From CAVQMC01 sp963713505 (GTDB lineage Bacteria; Bacteroidota; Ignavibacteria; Ignavibacteriales; Ignavibacteriaceae): a stretch of 64,000 nucleotides of DNA. The stretch lies in the NCBI GenBank assembly GCA_963713505.1, contig CAVQMC010000020.1, positions 310,001 through 374,000 of the forward strand, given 5' to 3'. Every line of letters begins with the position of its first letter. The stretch's first letter is position 1. Both the position numbers and the translations under genes were made by a program. This document shows, one piece after another, positions 55,474-64,000 of this stretch. The notes below the pieces were generated by a model that did no database searches, was not told where the DNA came from, and worked only from the letters and a program-made list of their open reading frames with translations.

Positions 55474-56486
55474 AAATAGTTGAATGCGTACCAAATTTCA
55501 GCGAAGGTAAAAGTAAAGAAACATTTGATTCTATAGAAAAAGCAATTCAAAATACAAACGGAGTAAAGTTATTAAATTTGGAACCTGACGCTGATTATAA
55601 CAGAGTTGTTGTAACATTAGCTGGAGATGAAAAAGGTATTATTGAAGGAGCATTAAACGCTTGTAAAGCAGCCGCAGATAAAATTGATATGAGAAATCAC
55701 AAAGGAGAGCATCCGAGATTAGGCGCTATTGATGTGGTTCCATTTGTTCCAGTTAAAAATATTACAATGGAAGAATGTGTAAAAATCTCTGAAGCATTTG
55801 GAGAGAAAGTTTCTAAAGAATTAAACTTGCCTGTTTATTTATATGAAGCTTCAGCAAAAACTCCTTCTAGAGGAAGTCTTTCAAATATTCGCAAAGGTGA
55901 ATACGAAGGTCTGGAAGAAAAATTAAAAGATTCTGAATGGAAACCGGATTTTGGTGAAGCAAAATTCAATCCGAAACTTGGGGCTTTAGTAACAGGTGCC
56001 AGATTCTTTTTAATTGCATACAATGTAAATATTAATTCTACCGATGTTAAATTCTCGAAGGAAATTGCTGAAACTCTAAGAGAATCAGGAAAAGCAAAAA
56101 GAGATATTCACGGAAATATTGTTAAAGAAAACGGTAAAACAGTAAGAATTCCAGGAAGATTAAAAAGTGTAAAAGGAATGGGAGTTTCACTTGAAAAATA
56201 TAATATTACTCAAGTCTCAATGAACCTTACAAATTATATGGATACTCCGATTCATGTTGCATTTGAGGAAGTGAAAAAGGAAGCTGAGAAATTAGATGTT
56301 AAAGTTAACGGGAGTGAAATTGTAGGTCTTGTTCCACTGGAAGCACTTTTAATGGCGGGTAAATTCTATTCAAATAGCGCATTAAATGATGAGAAAGAAT
56401 TAGTAGATTTAGCAATAGAAAAACTTGGATTAAGCACATTAAATCCGTTTGAAAAAAATCAAAAAATCATTGATTATATGATTTAA
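55470..56486 (+). CDS. ftcD: Glutamate formimidoyltransferase
   Basis: Transfers the formimino group from formiminoglutamate to tetrahydrofolate. 338 aa, with the N-terminal CVPNFSEG, RLGAIDVVPFVP, GARFFLIAYNVN and VSMNLTNY. It corresponds only to the transferase half of mammalian FTCD; the cyclodeaminase half is the separate gene downstream. Starts at TTG with an excellent ribosome-binding site, overlapping the hutI stop. Confidence 0.94.
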   Translation: MKIVECVPNFSEGKSKETFDSIEKAIQNTNGVKLLNLEPDADYNRVVVTLAGDEKGIIEGALNACKAAADKIDMRNHKGEHPRLGAIDVVPFVPVKNITMEECVKISEAFGEKVSKELNLPVYLYEASAKTPSRGSLSNIRKGEYEGLEEKLKDSEWKPDFGEAKFNPKLGALVTGARFFLIAYNVNINSTDVKFSKEIAETLRESGKAKRDIHGNIVKENGKTVRIPGRLKSVKGMGVSLEKYNITQVSMNLTNYMDTPIHVAFEEVKKEAEKLDVKVNGSEIVGLVPLEALLMAGKFYSNSALNDEKELVDLAIEKLGLSTLNPFEKNQKIIDYMI

Positions 56487-56535
56487 CTAAAATTAAAATA
56501 AAACTTATATAAATAATTCTAACTTAAGGTGTTCA

Positions 56536-57168
56536 ATGAATTTAGATAAAACAATTAAAAGTTATTTCGAAGAAATTGCATCTTCTGCCCCAACTCCAGG
56601 CGGCGGTAATGTTTCTGCTTTCAGCGGTGCATTAGCATGTAATTTAGGAATTATGGTTTGTAATCTTACAATTGGAAAGAAAAAATATTTAGAAGTTGAA
56701 GAGGAAATAAAGGATCTCAGCTTTCAACTTGAAAGTTTCAAAGATAAATTTCTTCAACTTGCAACAGAAGATAATGAAGCATTTGAAAATGTGATGAAAG
56801 CATTTAAACTTCCAAAAGATACCGATGAACAAAAGAAAATTAGAACCGAAAAAATAGAAGAAGCCACTGTTAATGCAGCAGTTATTCCCTCTCAAGTAAT
56901 AAAGGTTTGTAGAAATGTAATTCCTTTACTAAACACAGTGGCAGAAAAAGGGAATCAAAATTCAGTTTCCGATGCCGGAGTTGCGGCTTCTTTAATTGCA
57001 ACTGCCGCACAAGGAGCTTATTTAAATGTTATGATAAACTGCAGTTCAATGAATGATAAAGAAAAAGGCCATGCAATGCTGGAAAAATCCTCTATTTTAT
57101 TTGAAGAAGTTGAAGATATTTGCAGCGGAATTTTAGCAGGAATTATGGAAAAAATGCAGATCGATTAA
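56536..57168 (+). CDS. fchA: Methenyltetrahydrofolate cyclohydrolase / formimino-THF cyclodeaminase
   Basis: 210-aa helical protein of the FTCD_C family, starting SSAPTPGGGNVSAFSGALAC with the folate-binding PGGG. It completes the path by turning 5-formimino-THF into methenyl-THF plus ammonia, so histidine feeds one-carbon metabolism. Located 49 bp after ftcD with a plausible AAGGTG ribosome-binding site. Ends with a terminator. Confidence 0.93.
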   Translation: MNLDKTIKSYFEEIASSAPTPGGGNVSAFSGALACNLGIMVCNLTIGKKKYLEVEEEIKDLSFQLESFKDKFLQLATEDNEAFENVMKAFKLPKDTDEQKKIRTEKIEEATVNAAVIPSQVIKVCRNVIPLLNTVAEKGNQNSVSDAGVAASLIATAAQGAYLNVMINCSSMNDKEKGHAMLEKSSILFEEVEDICSGILAGIMEKMQID

Positions 57169-57191
57169 AACAAATTAAATTTAATATTTAT

Positions 57192-57219
57192 AGCCCGATT
57201 TTATGACGGGCTTTTTTTA
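57192..57219 (+). terminator. Terminator after fchA
   Basis: AGCCCG (57192-57197) pairs with CGGGCT (57207-57212), nine-base loop, then seven T. It lies between convergent genes. Confidence 0.9.
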
Positions 57220-58909
57220 TTCTTTAAATTGAAATTTAACGTCGGTAATAATCCATCGTGCTCTTAAATTTAATGTATCAGGATAATAATCAAACTCTTC
57301 TGATGTTTTAAAAGGATACGGCCAGCCGAAAGAATAAGAATTGCTGCTGTCTTTATCATAATAACACCACAGTAAATATTTTCCTGGTTTTATTCTATCA
57401 AAATTAAATTTATTATTGCCGTCAAGTTTTTTTTGATATCTATCCGGTGTGCTTGTATTTTCTAAAACTAAAATTGGATTTTTATTTAAATTAATATTTG
57501 TAATACTTCCTGTTGCACCTGTAAAATCCAATCCGCTTATGGTTCTAAATTTTATTATATAAATTGAATCTCTAACATTTCCTGCAATATCCGGCAATTT
57601 ATTAAGATTTAATTTTTATCAAATAATCTGTTTGAGGTTTTAAAATATCATTTGGTTTTATAACAAAACTTGCATCATCAATTGGGTTAATTGTAAAAGG
57701 AATTAAAGCATTTAAAGTATCAGAAAAAATTATATTCTGTTTAATATCTGAAACATCGACTGCATCATCTAAAAATACTTTAAATATCGGATTTTCATAG
57801 TCAACATTATTACTTCTCATTGAAGGTATTGTTTGAAAAATATTCGGCCGCGTTGTGTCCGGTTTATCTGAAATTGTTAAAGAAGTAAAATCATTTAAAA
57901 ACATATTTTTTAATTTATCCTTAAGTGTATCAGCTTTCAAATAAACCGAATTTTCTTTGGGAATACTATTCTGAATTGCTAAAACAAGTTCATCTTTTTT
58001 TGTTTTACCTTTAAACGCATATTTTGGCTTTATTATTTCATTTGAGGTTGAATCTATTAATTGAAAATTATTTGCTTGAACAATTGTGGAATCAAAATCT
58101 TTTGTTAATGTTACAAGTACATGATTTTCATCGGTCATTAAAGCACTTAGTAAACGGGGTTTTGTCGTATCTGCGGAAGTTAAAAAAAAGTTTAAATTAG
58201 AAAATAAAGTATCGTTTTCAGACATTGAAATATCTTTGAAAGGCATTCCAATTTTATCTTGTCCTGCCTGAAATAAAAGATCTTTATACTGATCATTAAC
58301 TGCAAAAACTCTGTAGATTCCTTCTGACAAACCTAATAGTTTAAATGTACCATCTTTTCCGGTTTGTGAAATATAATCAGGTTTAATCTTGGCAGGGTTT
58401 AGAGTATCCTTACCTATAGTTTTATAAGCAAAAATAAATATTCCGTCCGGTTTTTCAGAATAAACTCTACCTGAAATAATTTTATGATCAATTTTATCTC
58501 CGGTTGAAAAAGCAAATGAAAATGCCTGCGCCATTCTATTTTTATTATTGTAATCGACAACATCGGTACCAATTGTTACAACATAAGTTGTATTAATTTT
58601 TAACTTAGTCGGGAAAGTAACTGTAACCGTAGTTCCGGTCCAATCGGTTTCCAAATTACCTTCTATTGCAGGAGATATAAAAATTGCATCTTTCACTGTT
58701 CTTTTATCTACATATTCTGAAAATTCCAATTCAAAATGATCATCTTTAAAATTAGTAGTTCCATCTTCCGGATAAACATTTACAATTTTAGGAGGAATTT
58801 TATCAACTTCTCCACCACCGGGAGGAAGCTGATTTGCACAATCCGATATTAAAAACTGAATCGGAATTATAAATAAAATTATTAATTTGATTTTTGAGTT
58901 CTTAACCAT
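57217..58909 (-). CDS. Lipoprotein with bacterial Ig-like domains (one frameshift)
   Basis: Secreted lipoprotein: signal (about 1-23) and lipobox ISDC, then LPPGGGEVDKIPPKIVNVYPEDG, the typical opening of Big_5 Ig-like domains. Further Ig-like or carboxypeptidase-regulatory-like segments follow (GRVYSEKPDGIFIFAYKT; GTFKLLGLSEGIYRVFAVND). The frame breaks at TTT 57608-57610 (one extra base); corrected, it reads KINLNKLPDIAGNVRDS and totals 563 aa. The start lies inside the end of mltG (28-bp overlap), so synthesis is coupled to that envelope enzyme. Function unknown. Confidence 0.82.
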
Positions 58910-60277
58910 CTTTTGTAAATTCTTACATTTCTTAAATGACCGCTATAGTTTTTTGCAAAATTATGTCCGCCTTTTCCGTTAGCCACAAAATACAAATAAT
59001 TATTATTATCAGGATATAAAGCTGGCATTATTGCATTTCGTCCGGGATTATTTAATTGGTCCGGGCGGAAGTCCAGCATATAAATAAGTATTAAAAGGCG
59101 AATCAATTTGGAGATCTTTATAAGTTAATTTCTTCCATCCGTTCGGCTGCAAAAATTGAACAGTTGGATCCGCCTGCAATTTCATTCCTTTTTTTAATCT
59201 GTTATAATAAACTTCTGCAATAATCGGCATTTCTGCAGTATCATTAGTTTCACCTTTTACTATGCTGGCTAAAGTAATTATTTGATGAATGGAATAACCA
59301 AGTTTTTTGGCTCTTTCTTTTAATGAATCTGTCCAAAATCCTTTAAAGGATTTATACATACTGTCGATAACTTCTCTTGCAGTACTGTTTTCATAAAAAT
59401 GATAATCTTTCGGAAAAAGGTAACCTTGCATTGTCGGCTGATCAAGGCCTAATGAATCAACAAAGTCTTTATCTTTTGCAAGATCGACAAAATTTGCAGA
59501 ATCTACTAAAACATAGTGATGAAGTGTATAAGCCATCCATTTAATTGTTAAGCCTTCGCGTATATGAACATTACGGATAAAGTCAGCATTTCCATTTGTA
59601 AATAAATCCAGCAAATCCAGATAACTTAAATCGTTTGGAATATAATATCTTGCAGCTCTTAATTTTTTTTCTGCTCCGTAAATAAAAGCGGCAATTTTCA
59701 TATTTGTTTTACTTGGAATAATTCCTTTCAAATATAGCTCATCCACAATTTGATCGAATGTTTCGCCTTTTTTTATTTCAAACTTTACAGGAGCTTTTAC
59801 ATCATAATGATTTGCTGTAAAAAAAGTAAAATAAAAAATAAAAAGAATTGTAATAAAGAATCCAATAACAATTAGAAATTCTTTTTTAGTTAAAAGATTT
59901 TTCCAGTTTATTTTTTCTTTAAAATTTGGAATAGTAAATTCTTTTCCTTTTTTAGATTCAATTTTTTGAATGTCCCGGCTTTCATCGATTATTCTTTCAT
60001 AAATTCTTTGTAAAGATAAAGAAATATCAGAATCGTCAGAATACGATTTTACTTTGTTAATAATCTCTTTTTCACGGCCAGGAGTATAATTAGATAAATC
60101 AATAGACTTTTTAATTCTTCCAATTAAAATGGAATTTATAGTTCTTTTATAAAGAAGATCCAGGATTTGTTTATCTAATCCGTCGACCTTATTTCTTAAT
60201 CTTTCCAGTAAATCTTTCTTTTCTTTTTCAGAAAGATTATTTAATTCATTTAATATCTTGGAATATAATTCATTCAT
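58882..60277 (-). CDS. mltG: Chorismate-mutase-domain / MltG endolytic transglycosylase fusion (one frameshift near the end)
   Basis: Fusion protein, 464 aa after correction. Residues about 22-106 form an AroQ-type chorismate mutase domain. Counterparts of E. coli R11, R28, K39, R51, E52, S84 and Q88 are R28, R45, K56, R68, E69, S100 and Q104; D48 is Thr65. One membrane helix follows (134-153), then the periplasmic MltG/YceG domain with ASIVKGET (catalytic Glu), LQADPTVQF and PPGPINNPG, which cuts nascent glycan. The fusion is within one uninterrupted frame. A single extra base at 59051-59053 affects only the C-terminal part. ATG 60277 is preferred to TTG 60280. Whether the mutase domain is active or regulatory is unknown. 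Confidence 0.9.
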
Positions 60278-60306
60278 CAATACAGGTGAGTTTACTTTTC
60301 AATTTT

Positions 60307-61314
60307 TTAAGAAAAATATTCTTCGCTTAAACTGGGATATGGACTTAAGTTTAAATTATCTCTTCTTCCCTTTTCAAATAATTTCCAACCTCTATATGCA
60401 ATCATTGCAGCATTATCACCGCAGAATTCCATTCTAGGAACAACTAATTTCTTTTTAAATTTATTTGATAATTCAGCTAAAGCATTTCGCAGATCAGAAT
60501 TAGCTGCAACACCTCCGACTAAAGAAATAGATTTAACATCATGTTCAAGCAAAGCTTTTTGAGTGTTTTGAACCAGCGCTTTTATTAGTGCTTTTTGAAA
60601 TGAAGCTGCAATATCATTTTTATCATTATCAGGAATATTTTCATCAAAGTTTTCTTGTATATATCTAAGAACAGCAGTTTTTAATCCGCTGAAAGAAAAA
60701 TCATATTTACCTTTTAATTCTGCAACCGGAAAATTTATTTTATCGGGATTTCCCTGAGAAGCTGATTTTTGAATTTTGGGTCCGCCCGGATAACCTAATC
60801 CTAACATTTTTGCAACTTTGTCAAATGCTTCTCCGGCAGCATCATCAACCGTGGTTCCAAGTTTAACAATTTCATAATGATTTTTTACAATTAAAAGAAG
60901 AGTATGTCCGCCGGAAACAACCAAAGCTAAATAAGGGAATTCTGGTTTTTCATCCATTAAAAAACCTGAATAAATATGACCTTCAATATGATTTACACCG
61001 ATAAAGGGTTTGTCTAAAGAATAAGCAAGACCTTTGGCAAAAGTTAATCCAACTAACAAAGCTCCGATTAATCCCGGGCCTGCAGTTGAACAAACTAAAT
61101 CAATATCTTTCAATTCTAAATCTGATTTTTTTAATGCATCTTTAACCAAAGGAATCACAATTTGTAGATGTGCCCTGCTTGATAATTCAGGTACAACACC
61201 TCCGTATTTTTTATGGAAATCCTGAGAGGATATTAAATTAGCTTTTAACTCACCGTCAGTTAAAACTGAAACCGAAGTTTCATCACATGAACTTTCAATT
61301 CCTAATACTGTCAT
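60307..61314 (-). CDS. tsaD: tRNA N6-threonylcarbamoyladenosine transferase TsaD
   Basis: Transfers threonylcarbamoyl to A37 of ANN-decoding tRNAs. 335 aa, ASKHA fold: GIESSCDETSVSV at the start, the metal-binding HIEGH in VNHIEGHIYSG, VSGGHTLL, PGGPKIQK, and C-terminal GGVAANSDLR with FCGDNAAMIAYRG. The start overlaps the proline dehydrogenase stop (ATGA). Intact. Confidence 0.97.
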   Translation of the reverse strand: MTVLGIESSCDETSVSVLTDGELKANLISSQDFHKKYGGVVPELSSRAHLQIVIPLVKDALKKSDLELKDIDLVCSTAGPGLIGALLVGLTFAKGLAYSLDKPFIGVNHIEGHIYSGFLMDEKPEFPYLALVVSGGHTLLLIVKNHYEIVKLGTTVDDAAGEAFDKVAKMLGLGYPGGPKIQKSASQGNPDKINFPVAELKGKYDFSFSGLKTAVLRYIQENFDENIPDNDKNDIAASFQKALIKALVQNTQKALLEHDVKSISLVGGVAANSDLRNALAELSNKFKKKLVVPRMEFCGDNAAMIAYRGWKLFEKGRRDNLNLSPYPSLSEEYFS

Positions 61315-62212
61315 TTACCCATTCTAAAAATGTTTTTAACAATATCCATTGCCATATTCGGATTTTCTTTTAATCTTCTAATAGAATATGGATACCAATC
61401 TTCTCCGAAAGGGACATAAACTCTTATTTTATATCCGTTAGAATTAATTTTTTCTCTTAAATTTTCTTTTACTCCTAAAAGCATTTGAAATTCAAATTTA
61501 TCTTTGGGAATGTTTAAATTCTTTATCATTTGATATGCTTTTTCAACCAAATAATCATCATGTGTTGCAATACCCACATAATTTCCGTTTTTAAGCATTT
61601 GCTCCAAAACTTTCAAATAATTATCTCTAATAGCTTGTTTATCTTTATAAGCAATATTTGCGGGTTCAACATAAATGCCTTTACAAAGTCTGTAATTAGT
61701 TTGAATTTTGTTCAGAACTACAGCATCATCATAAGTTCTTTTAAATATGCCTGAACAACAATTCCAACATTATCATATTCTTCTTTTAACCTTTTATACA
61801 GCTTAATTGTTGCATCAGTGTGCTGAGAATCTTCCATATCGATTCTTAAAAAATTATTTATTTCTTTAGCTCTTTTAACCAATTCCAAATGCTGCTGATA
61901 AGCAAATTCTTCATCGATATCCAAACCCATCTGCGTTGGTTTAACGGATAAATTTGATAGAAGTTTATGTTCAACAATTGCATCATAAACTTTTAGAGCT
62001 TTATTTTTTGCTTCAACAGCCTCTTCTTTATTATTAACAGATTCTCCTAAAACATCCATGGTTGCATGGATTCCCCTTGAGTTGAGATCTTTTACAACTC
62101 TGACAGCATCTTCCATTTTTTCGCCGGCTATATATCTGCGGGAGAAAAACCCAACAACGGATTTTGGCATAAGTTCCGTCACTGAGACAATAAGTTGATT
62201 AATGTACGACAC
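61311..62212 (-). CDS. Proline dehydrogenase, monofunctional (one frameshift)
   Basis: FAD enzyme oxidising proline to pyrroline-5-carboxylate. TIM-barrel features: MDVLGESV near residue 52, SVKPTQMGLDI, FLRIDMEDSQHTDATIKLY, and in the other frame YRLCKGIYVEPANIAY, GIATHDDYLVEKAY and RVYVPFGEDWYPYSIRRL with the substrate-binding Arg pair. One base is missing in the run 61739-61742; restoring it gives AYLKRTYDDAVVLNK and 300 aa. No P5C dehydrogenase domain is fused. Probably sequence error. Confidence 0.92.
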
Positions 62213-62316
62213 GACGATCTCCTAAAGTGAATTTACTTTTAAAAAGAACAAAAATATTAACTTTAAATTTAACCAACTTTTATATGTTTTCATAACTTAA
62301 AAATTGCGAATAACAC

Positions 62317-62919
62317 TTATTCTCCGAGTATCTTTAATAATAAGTTTACTTTTAATTTTAACTCTTCTTTTGTACCGTTGTTTTTAAAAATGAAATCAGC
62401 CCTTTTCATTTTTTCTTCATCAGGTATTTGGTTATTCTGTCTCTTTATAAAATCAGTTTCAGATAAATTATCAGATTCTTTTTTTCTTTTCATTCTAATT
62501 TTTTCATCAGCAGTAATTAAAACAACATAATCAAATAAATTTTCCATATCAGCTTCATAAATTAATGCTGCTTCGGAAAAAACAATATTATTTTCCATTA
62601 GATATTCATCCATCAATTTAATTGTATCGGAAATAACTCTTGGATGAATTATCGAATTAATTTTTAATACATTCTCAGGATAATTAAATACTTCTTCAGC
62701 TAAATATTTTCTATTTAATTTTTCACCATCATAAGAATTTTTCCCAAATTCAGAAATAATTTCTTTTTTAACTTCTTTATCATTAACAAGAATTTCTTTC
62801 CCTAAATCATCTGCATGAATAACATGATAATTTAATTCTTCAAGGAATTTACAGAATAATGATTTTCCGGAGCCAATTCCTCCCGTAACTGCAACTTTGT
62901 ATTTTTTCTTTTTGTTCAT
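62317..62919 (-). CDS. coaE: Dephospho-CoA kinase
   Basis: Last enzyme of coenzyme A synthesis. 200 aa with the P-loop GGIGSGKSLFC at residues 12-22, HADDLGKEIL and NSIIHPRV, followed by the conserved RRQNNQIPDEEKMKRAD-type segment (here KRQNNQIPDEEK) and a final Asn-Gly motif (FKNNGT). Normal length; between proline dehydrogenase and ribonuclease Y on the minus strand. Confidence 0.94.
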   Translation of the reverse strand: MNKKKKYKVAVTGGIGSGKSLFCKFLEELNYHVIHADDLGKEILVNDKEVKKEIISEFGKNSYDGEKLNRKYLAEEVFNYPENVLKINSIIHPRVISDTIKLMDEYLMENNIVFSEAALIYEADMENLFDYVVLITADEKIRMKRKKESDNLSETDFIKRQNNQIPDEEKMKRADFIFKNNGTKEELKLKVNLLLKILGE

Positions 62920-62950
62920 TTTAATGTGCTTTATTATTTTTACAAATATA

Positions 62951-62996
62951 AAAAAAAGCGAAGTCTGTTAAATATTAATTTGTTAGACTTCGCTTA
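62951..62996 (-). terminator. Terminator after ribonuclease Y
   Basis: Perfect 11-bp stem AAGCGAAGTCT (62956-62966) / AGACTTCGCTT (62985-62995). On the minus strand it is followed by a T-run (A 62951-62957). Confidence 0.93.
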
Positions 62997-63018
62997 AATG
63001 TTAAAATATTATAAAATA

Positions 63019-64000
63019 TTATCTCGCGTAATTTATTTTTCTAACCTCTCTAATCACAGTTACTTTTATCTGTCCTGGATATTCCATCTCTTCTTCAATT
63101 TTTGCCGCAATATCATGAGATAATTTATCTGCAACTATATCATCAATCTTATCCTGTTCTACTACAACTCTGATTTCTCGCCCGGCCTGAATTGCATAAG
63201 TTTTTGCAACTCCTTCAAAAGATTTTGCTAACGCTTCAAGATTTTCAAGACGCTTTACATAACCTTCAAGCGGTTCTCTTCTTGCACCGGGTCTTGCTCC
63301 GCTTATAGCATCTGCAGCTTGAACTAAAGGTGCAATAGGACTTTCCATTTCGATATCTTCATGGTGAGAACCAATTGCATTTGCAACTATTGCATTTTCC
63401 TTATATTTCTTAGCTAATTCATAACCAAGTAAAGCATGCGGACCTTCAACACTTTTATCAACTGTTTTACCAACATCGTGCAATAATCCGGAACGTTTTG
63501 CCAAGTTTGTATCAAGTCCTAATTCAGCAGCCATTATTCCCGTTAAATATGCAACTTCAATGCTGTGCTGTAAAAGATTTTGTCCGTAACTGGAACGATA
63601 CTTCATTCGTCCGACATGTTTTACTAATTCGGGATGCATATTATGAAGTCCAAGCTGAAGAATAGTATTCTCACCTTCTCTTATTATTTCTTCATCCAAT
63701 TCTTGTTTTACTTTTTCAACTACTTCTTCAATTCTAGCCGGATGAATTCTGCCATCTACAATTAATCTTTCCAAAGAAATTCTAGCAATCTCTCTTCTGA
63801 ACTGATCGAATGAAGATAAAATAACAGCTTCAGGAGTATCATCGACAATAACATCAACACCGGTTGCAGCTTCGAAAGCACGAATGTTTCTTCCTTCTTT
63901 ACCAATTATTCGTCCTTTCATTTCGTCATTTTGAATTTGAACAACCGAAACAGTAGTTTCAATTGAATGGTCTGCAGCAGATCTTTGAATTGCTTGAACG
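63019..64000 (-). CDS. rny: Ribonuclease Y, 5' part beyond the window
   Basis: Endoribonuclease that starts decay of many mRNAs; membrane-bound in its family. The visible part runs from the window edge (AIQRSAADH, TTVSVVQIQNDEMKG) through the KH domain (RIIGKEGRNIRAFEAATGVD) and the HD domain (LLHDVGKTVD, IGSHHEDIE) to the conserved C-terminus VTVIREVRKINYAR. The N-terminal membrane helix and coiled coil lie outside. An internal ATG at 63921 is not the start, since conserved sequence continues upstream in frame. Confidence 0.96.
   Translation of the reverse strand, partial: VQAIQRSAADHSIETTVSVVQIQNDEMKGRIIGKEGRNIRAFEAATGVDVIVDDTPEAVILSSFDQFRREIARISLERLIVDGRIHPARIEEVVEKVKQELDEEIIREGENTILQLGLHNMHPELVKHVGRMKYRSSYGQNLLQHSIEVAYLTGIMAAELGLDTNLAKRSGLLHDVGKTVDKSVEGPHALLGYELAKKYKENAIVANAIGSHHEDIEMESPIAPLVQAADAISGARPGARREPLEGYVKRLENLEALAKSFEGVAKTYAIQAGREIRVVVEQDKIDDIVADKLSHDIAAKIEEEMEYPGQIKVTVIREVRKINYAR

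Noticed and set aside
58882..60277. Aminodeoxychorismate lyase label for MltG
   Set aside because: This is the old name of the YceG family; the motifs are those of the endolytic transglycosylase. The chorismate link here comes from the separate N-terminal AroQ domain.

Overview
The window is an AT-rich (by eye about one third GC, not computed), gene-dense bacterial chromosome segment. The gene set and style fit a member of the Ignavibacteria/Chlorobi side of the Bacteroidota. Evidence: Bacteroidota-type families (a small Hc1 histone-like protein, a DUF4270-like lipoprotein, a Dus enzyme with a CWVK active-site motif, an HdrD-like Fe-S oxidoreductase), combined with clear Shine-Dalgarno sites (AGGAGG/GGAGGT) and one textbook TTGATG-N17-TATAAT promoter. 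The assignment is an inference from content; no rRNA is present.

Layout. 1-4856 (minus): an envelope/signalling operon, PASTA protein - rpe - folP - cdaA - glycosyltransferase - CHAD - UPF0173 hydrolase. 5101-8080 (plus): two tandem POT peptide transporters. 8184-9815 (plus): rqcH. 9814-9943: a structured element of unknown class. 10024-14730 (minus): a lysine/diaminopimelate operon, dapA-dapB-dapH-lysC-deacetylase (acetylated branch). 14991-15921: three small accessory genes, then a degenerate inverted-repeat element and tRNA-Arg(ACG). 16379-22412 (plus): plsY, htrA, purB, prxQ and prc. 22486-26147: a lysine-catabolism divergon (ALDH7, Rrf2 regulator, lysine 6-transaminase). 26224-29389: rsmI and mlaEFD. 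29583-41208 (minus): apt, enoyl-CoA hydratase, PAP2, dus, MFS, isocitrate dehydrogenase, flavodoxin, CapA, histone-like protein, HdrD-like oxidoreductase, bioY and a hydrolase. 41379-44337 (plus): acyl-CoA dehydrogenase, an unusual HisA-like protein, a cNMP-binding protein and UspA. 44339-53349 (minus): prenyl synthase, tatC, glyA, TPR protein, outer-membrane barrel, lipoprotein, gmhB and glgA. 53681-57168 (plus): SPOR lipoprotein, hutI, ftcD, fchA. 57217-64000 (minus): Ig-like lipoprotein, a chorismate-mutase/MltG fusion, tsaD, proline dehydrogenase, coaE and ribonuclease Y.

The most unusual observation is the MltG lytic transglycosylase (58882-60277). Its cytoplasmic N-terminus is an AroQ-type chorismate mutase domain that keeps seven of the eight active-site residues of the E. 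coli enzyme. I know of no described system that joins chorismate chemistry to peptidoglycan release.

Fifteen conserved genes are split by 20 single-base indels (16 insertions, 4 deletions), nearly all in short homopolymers. They lie in 1-24 kb and 57-62 kb, with none clearly visible in between. Because they hit essential genes (dapA, dapB, lysC, purB), most are probably sequence errors, and I give frame-corrected gene extents. The glycosyltransferase at 1024-1696 carries four and may be a true pseudogene.
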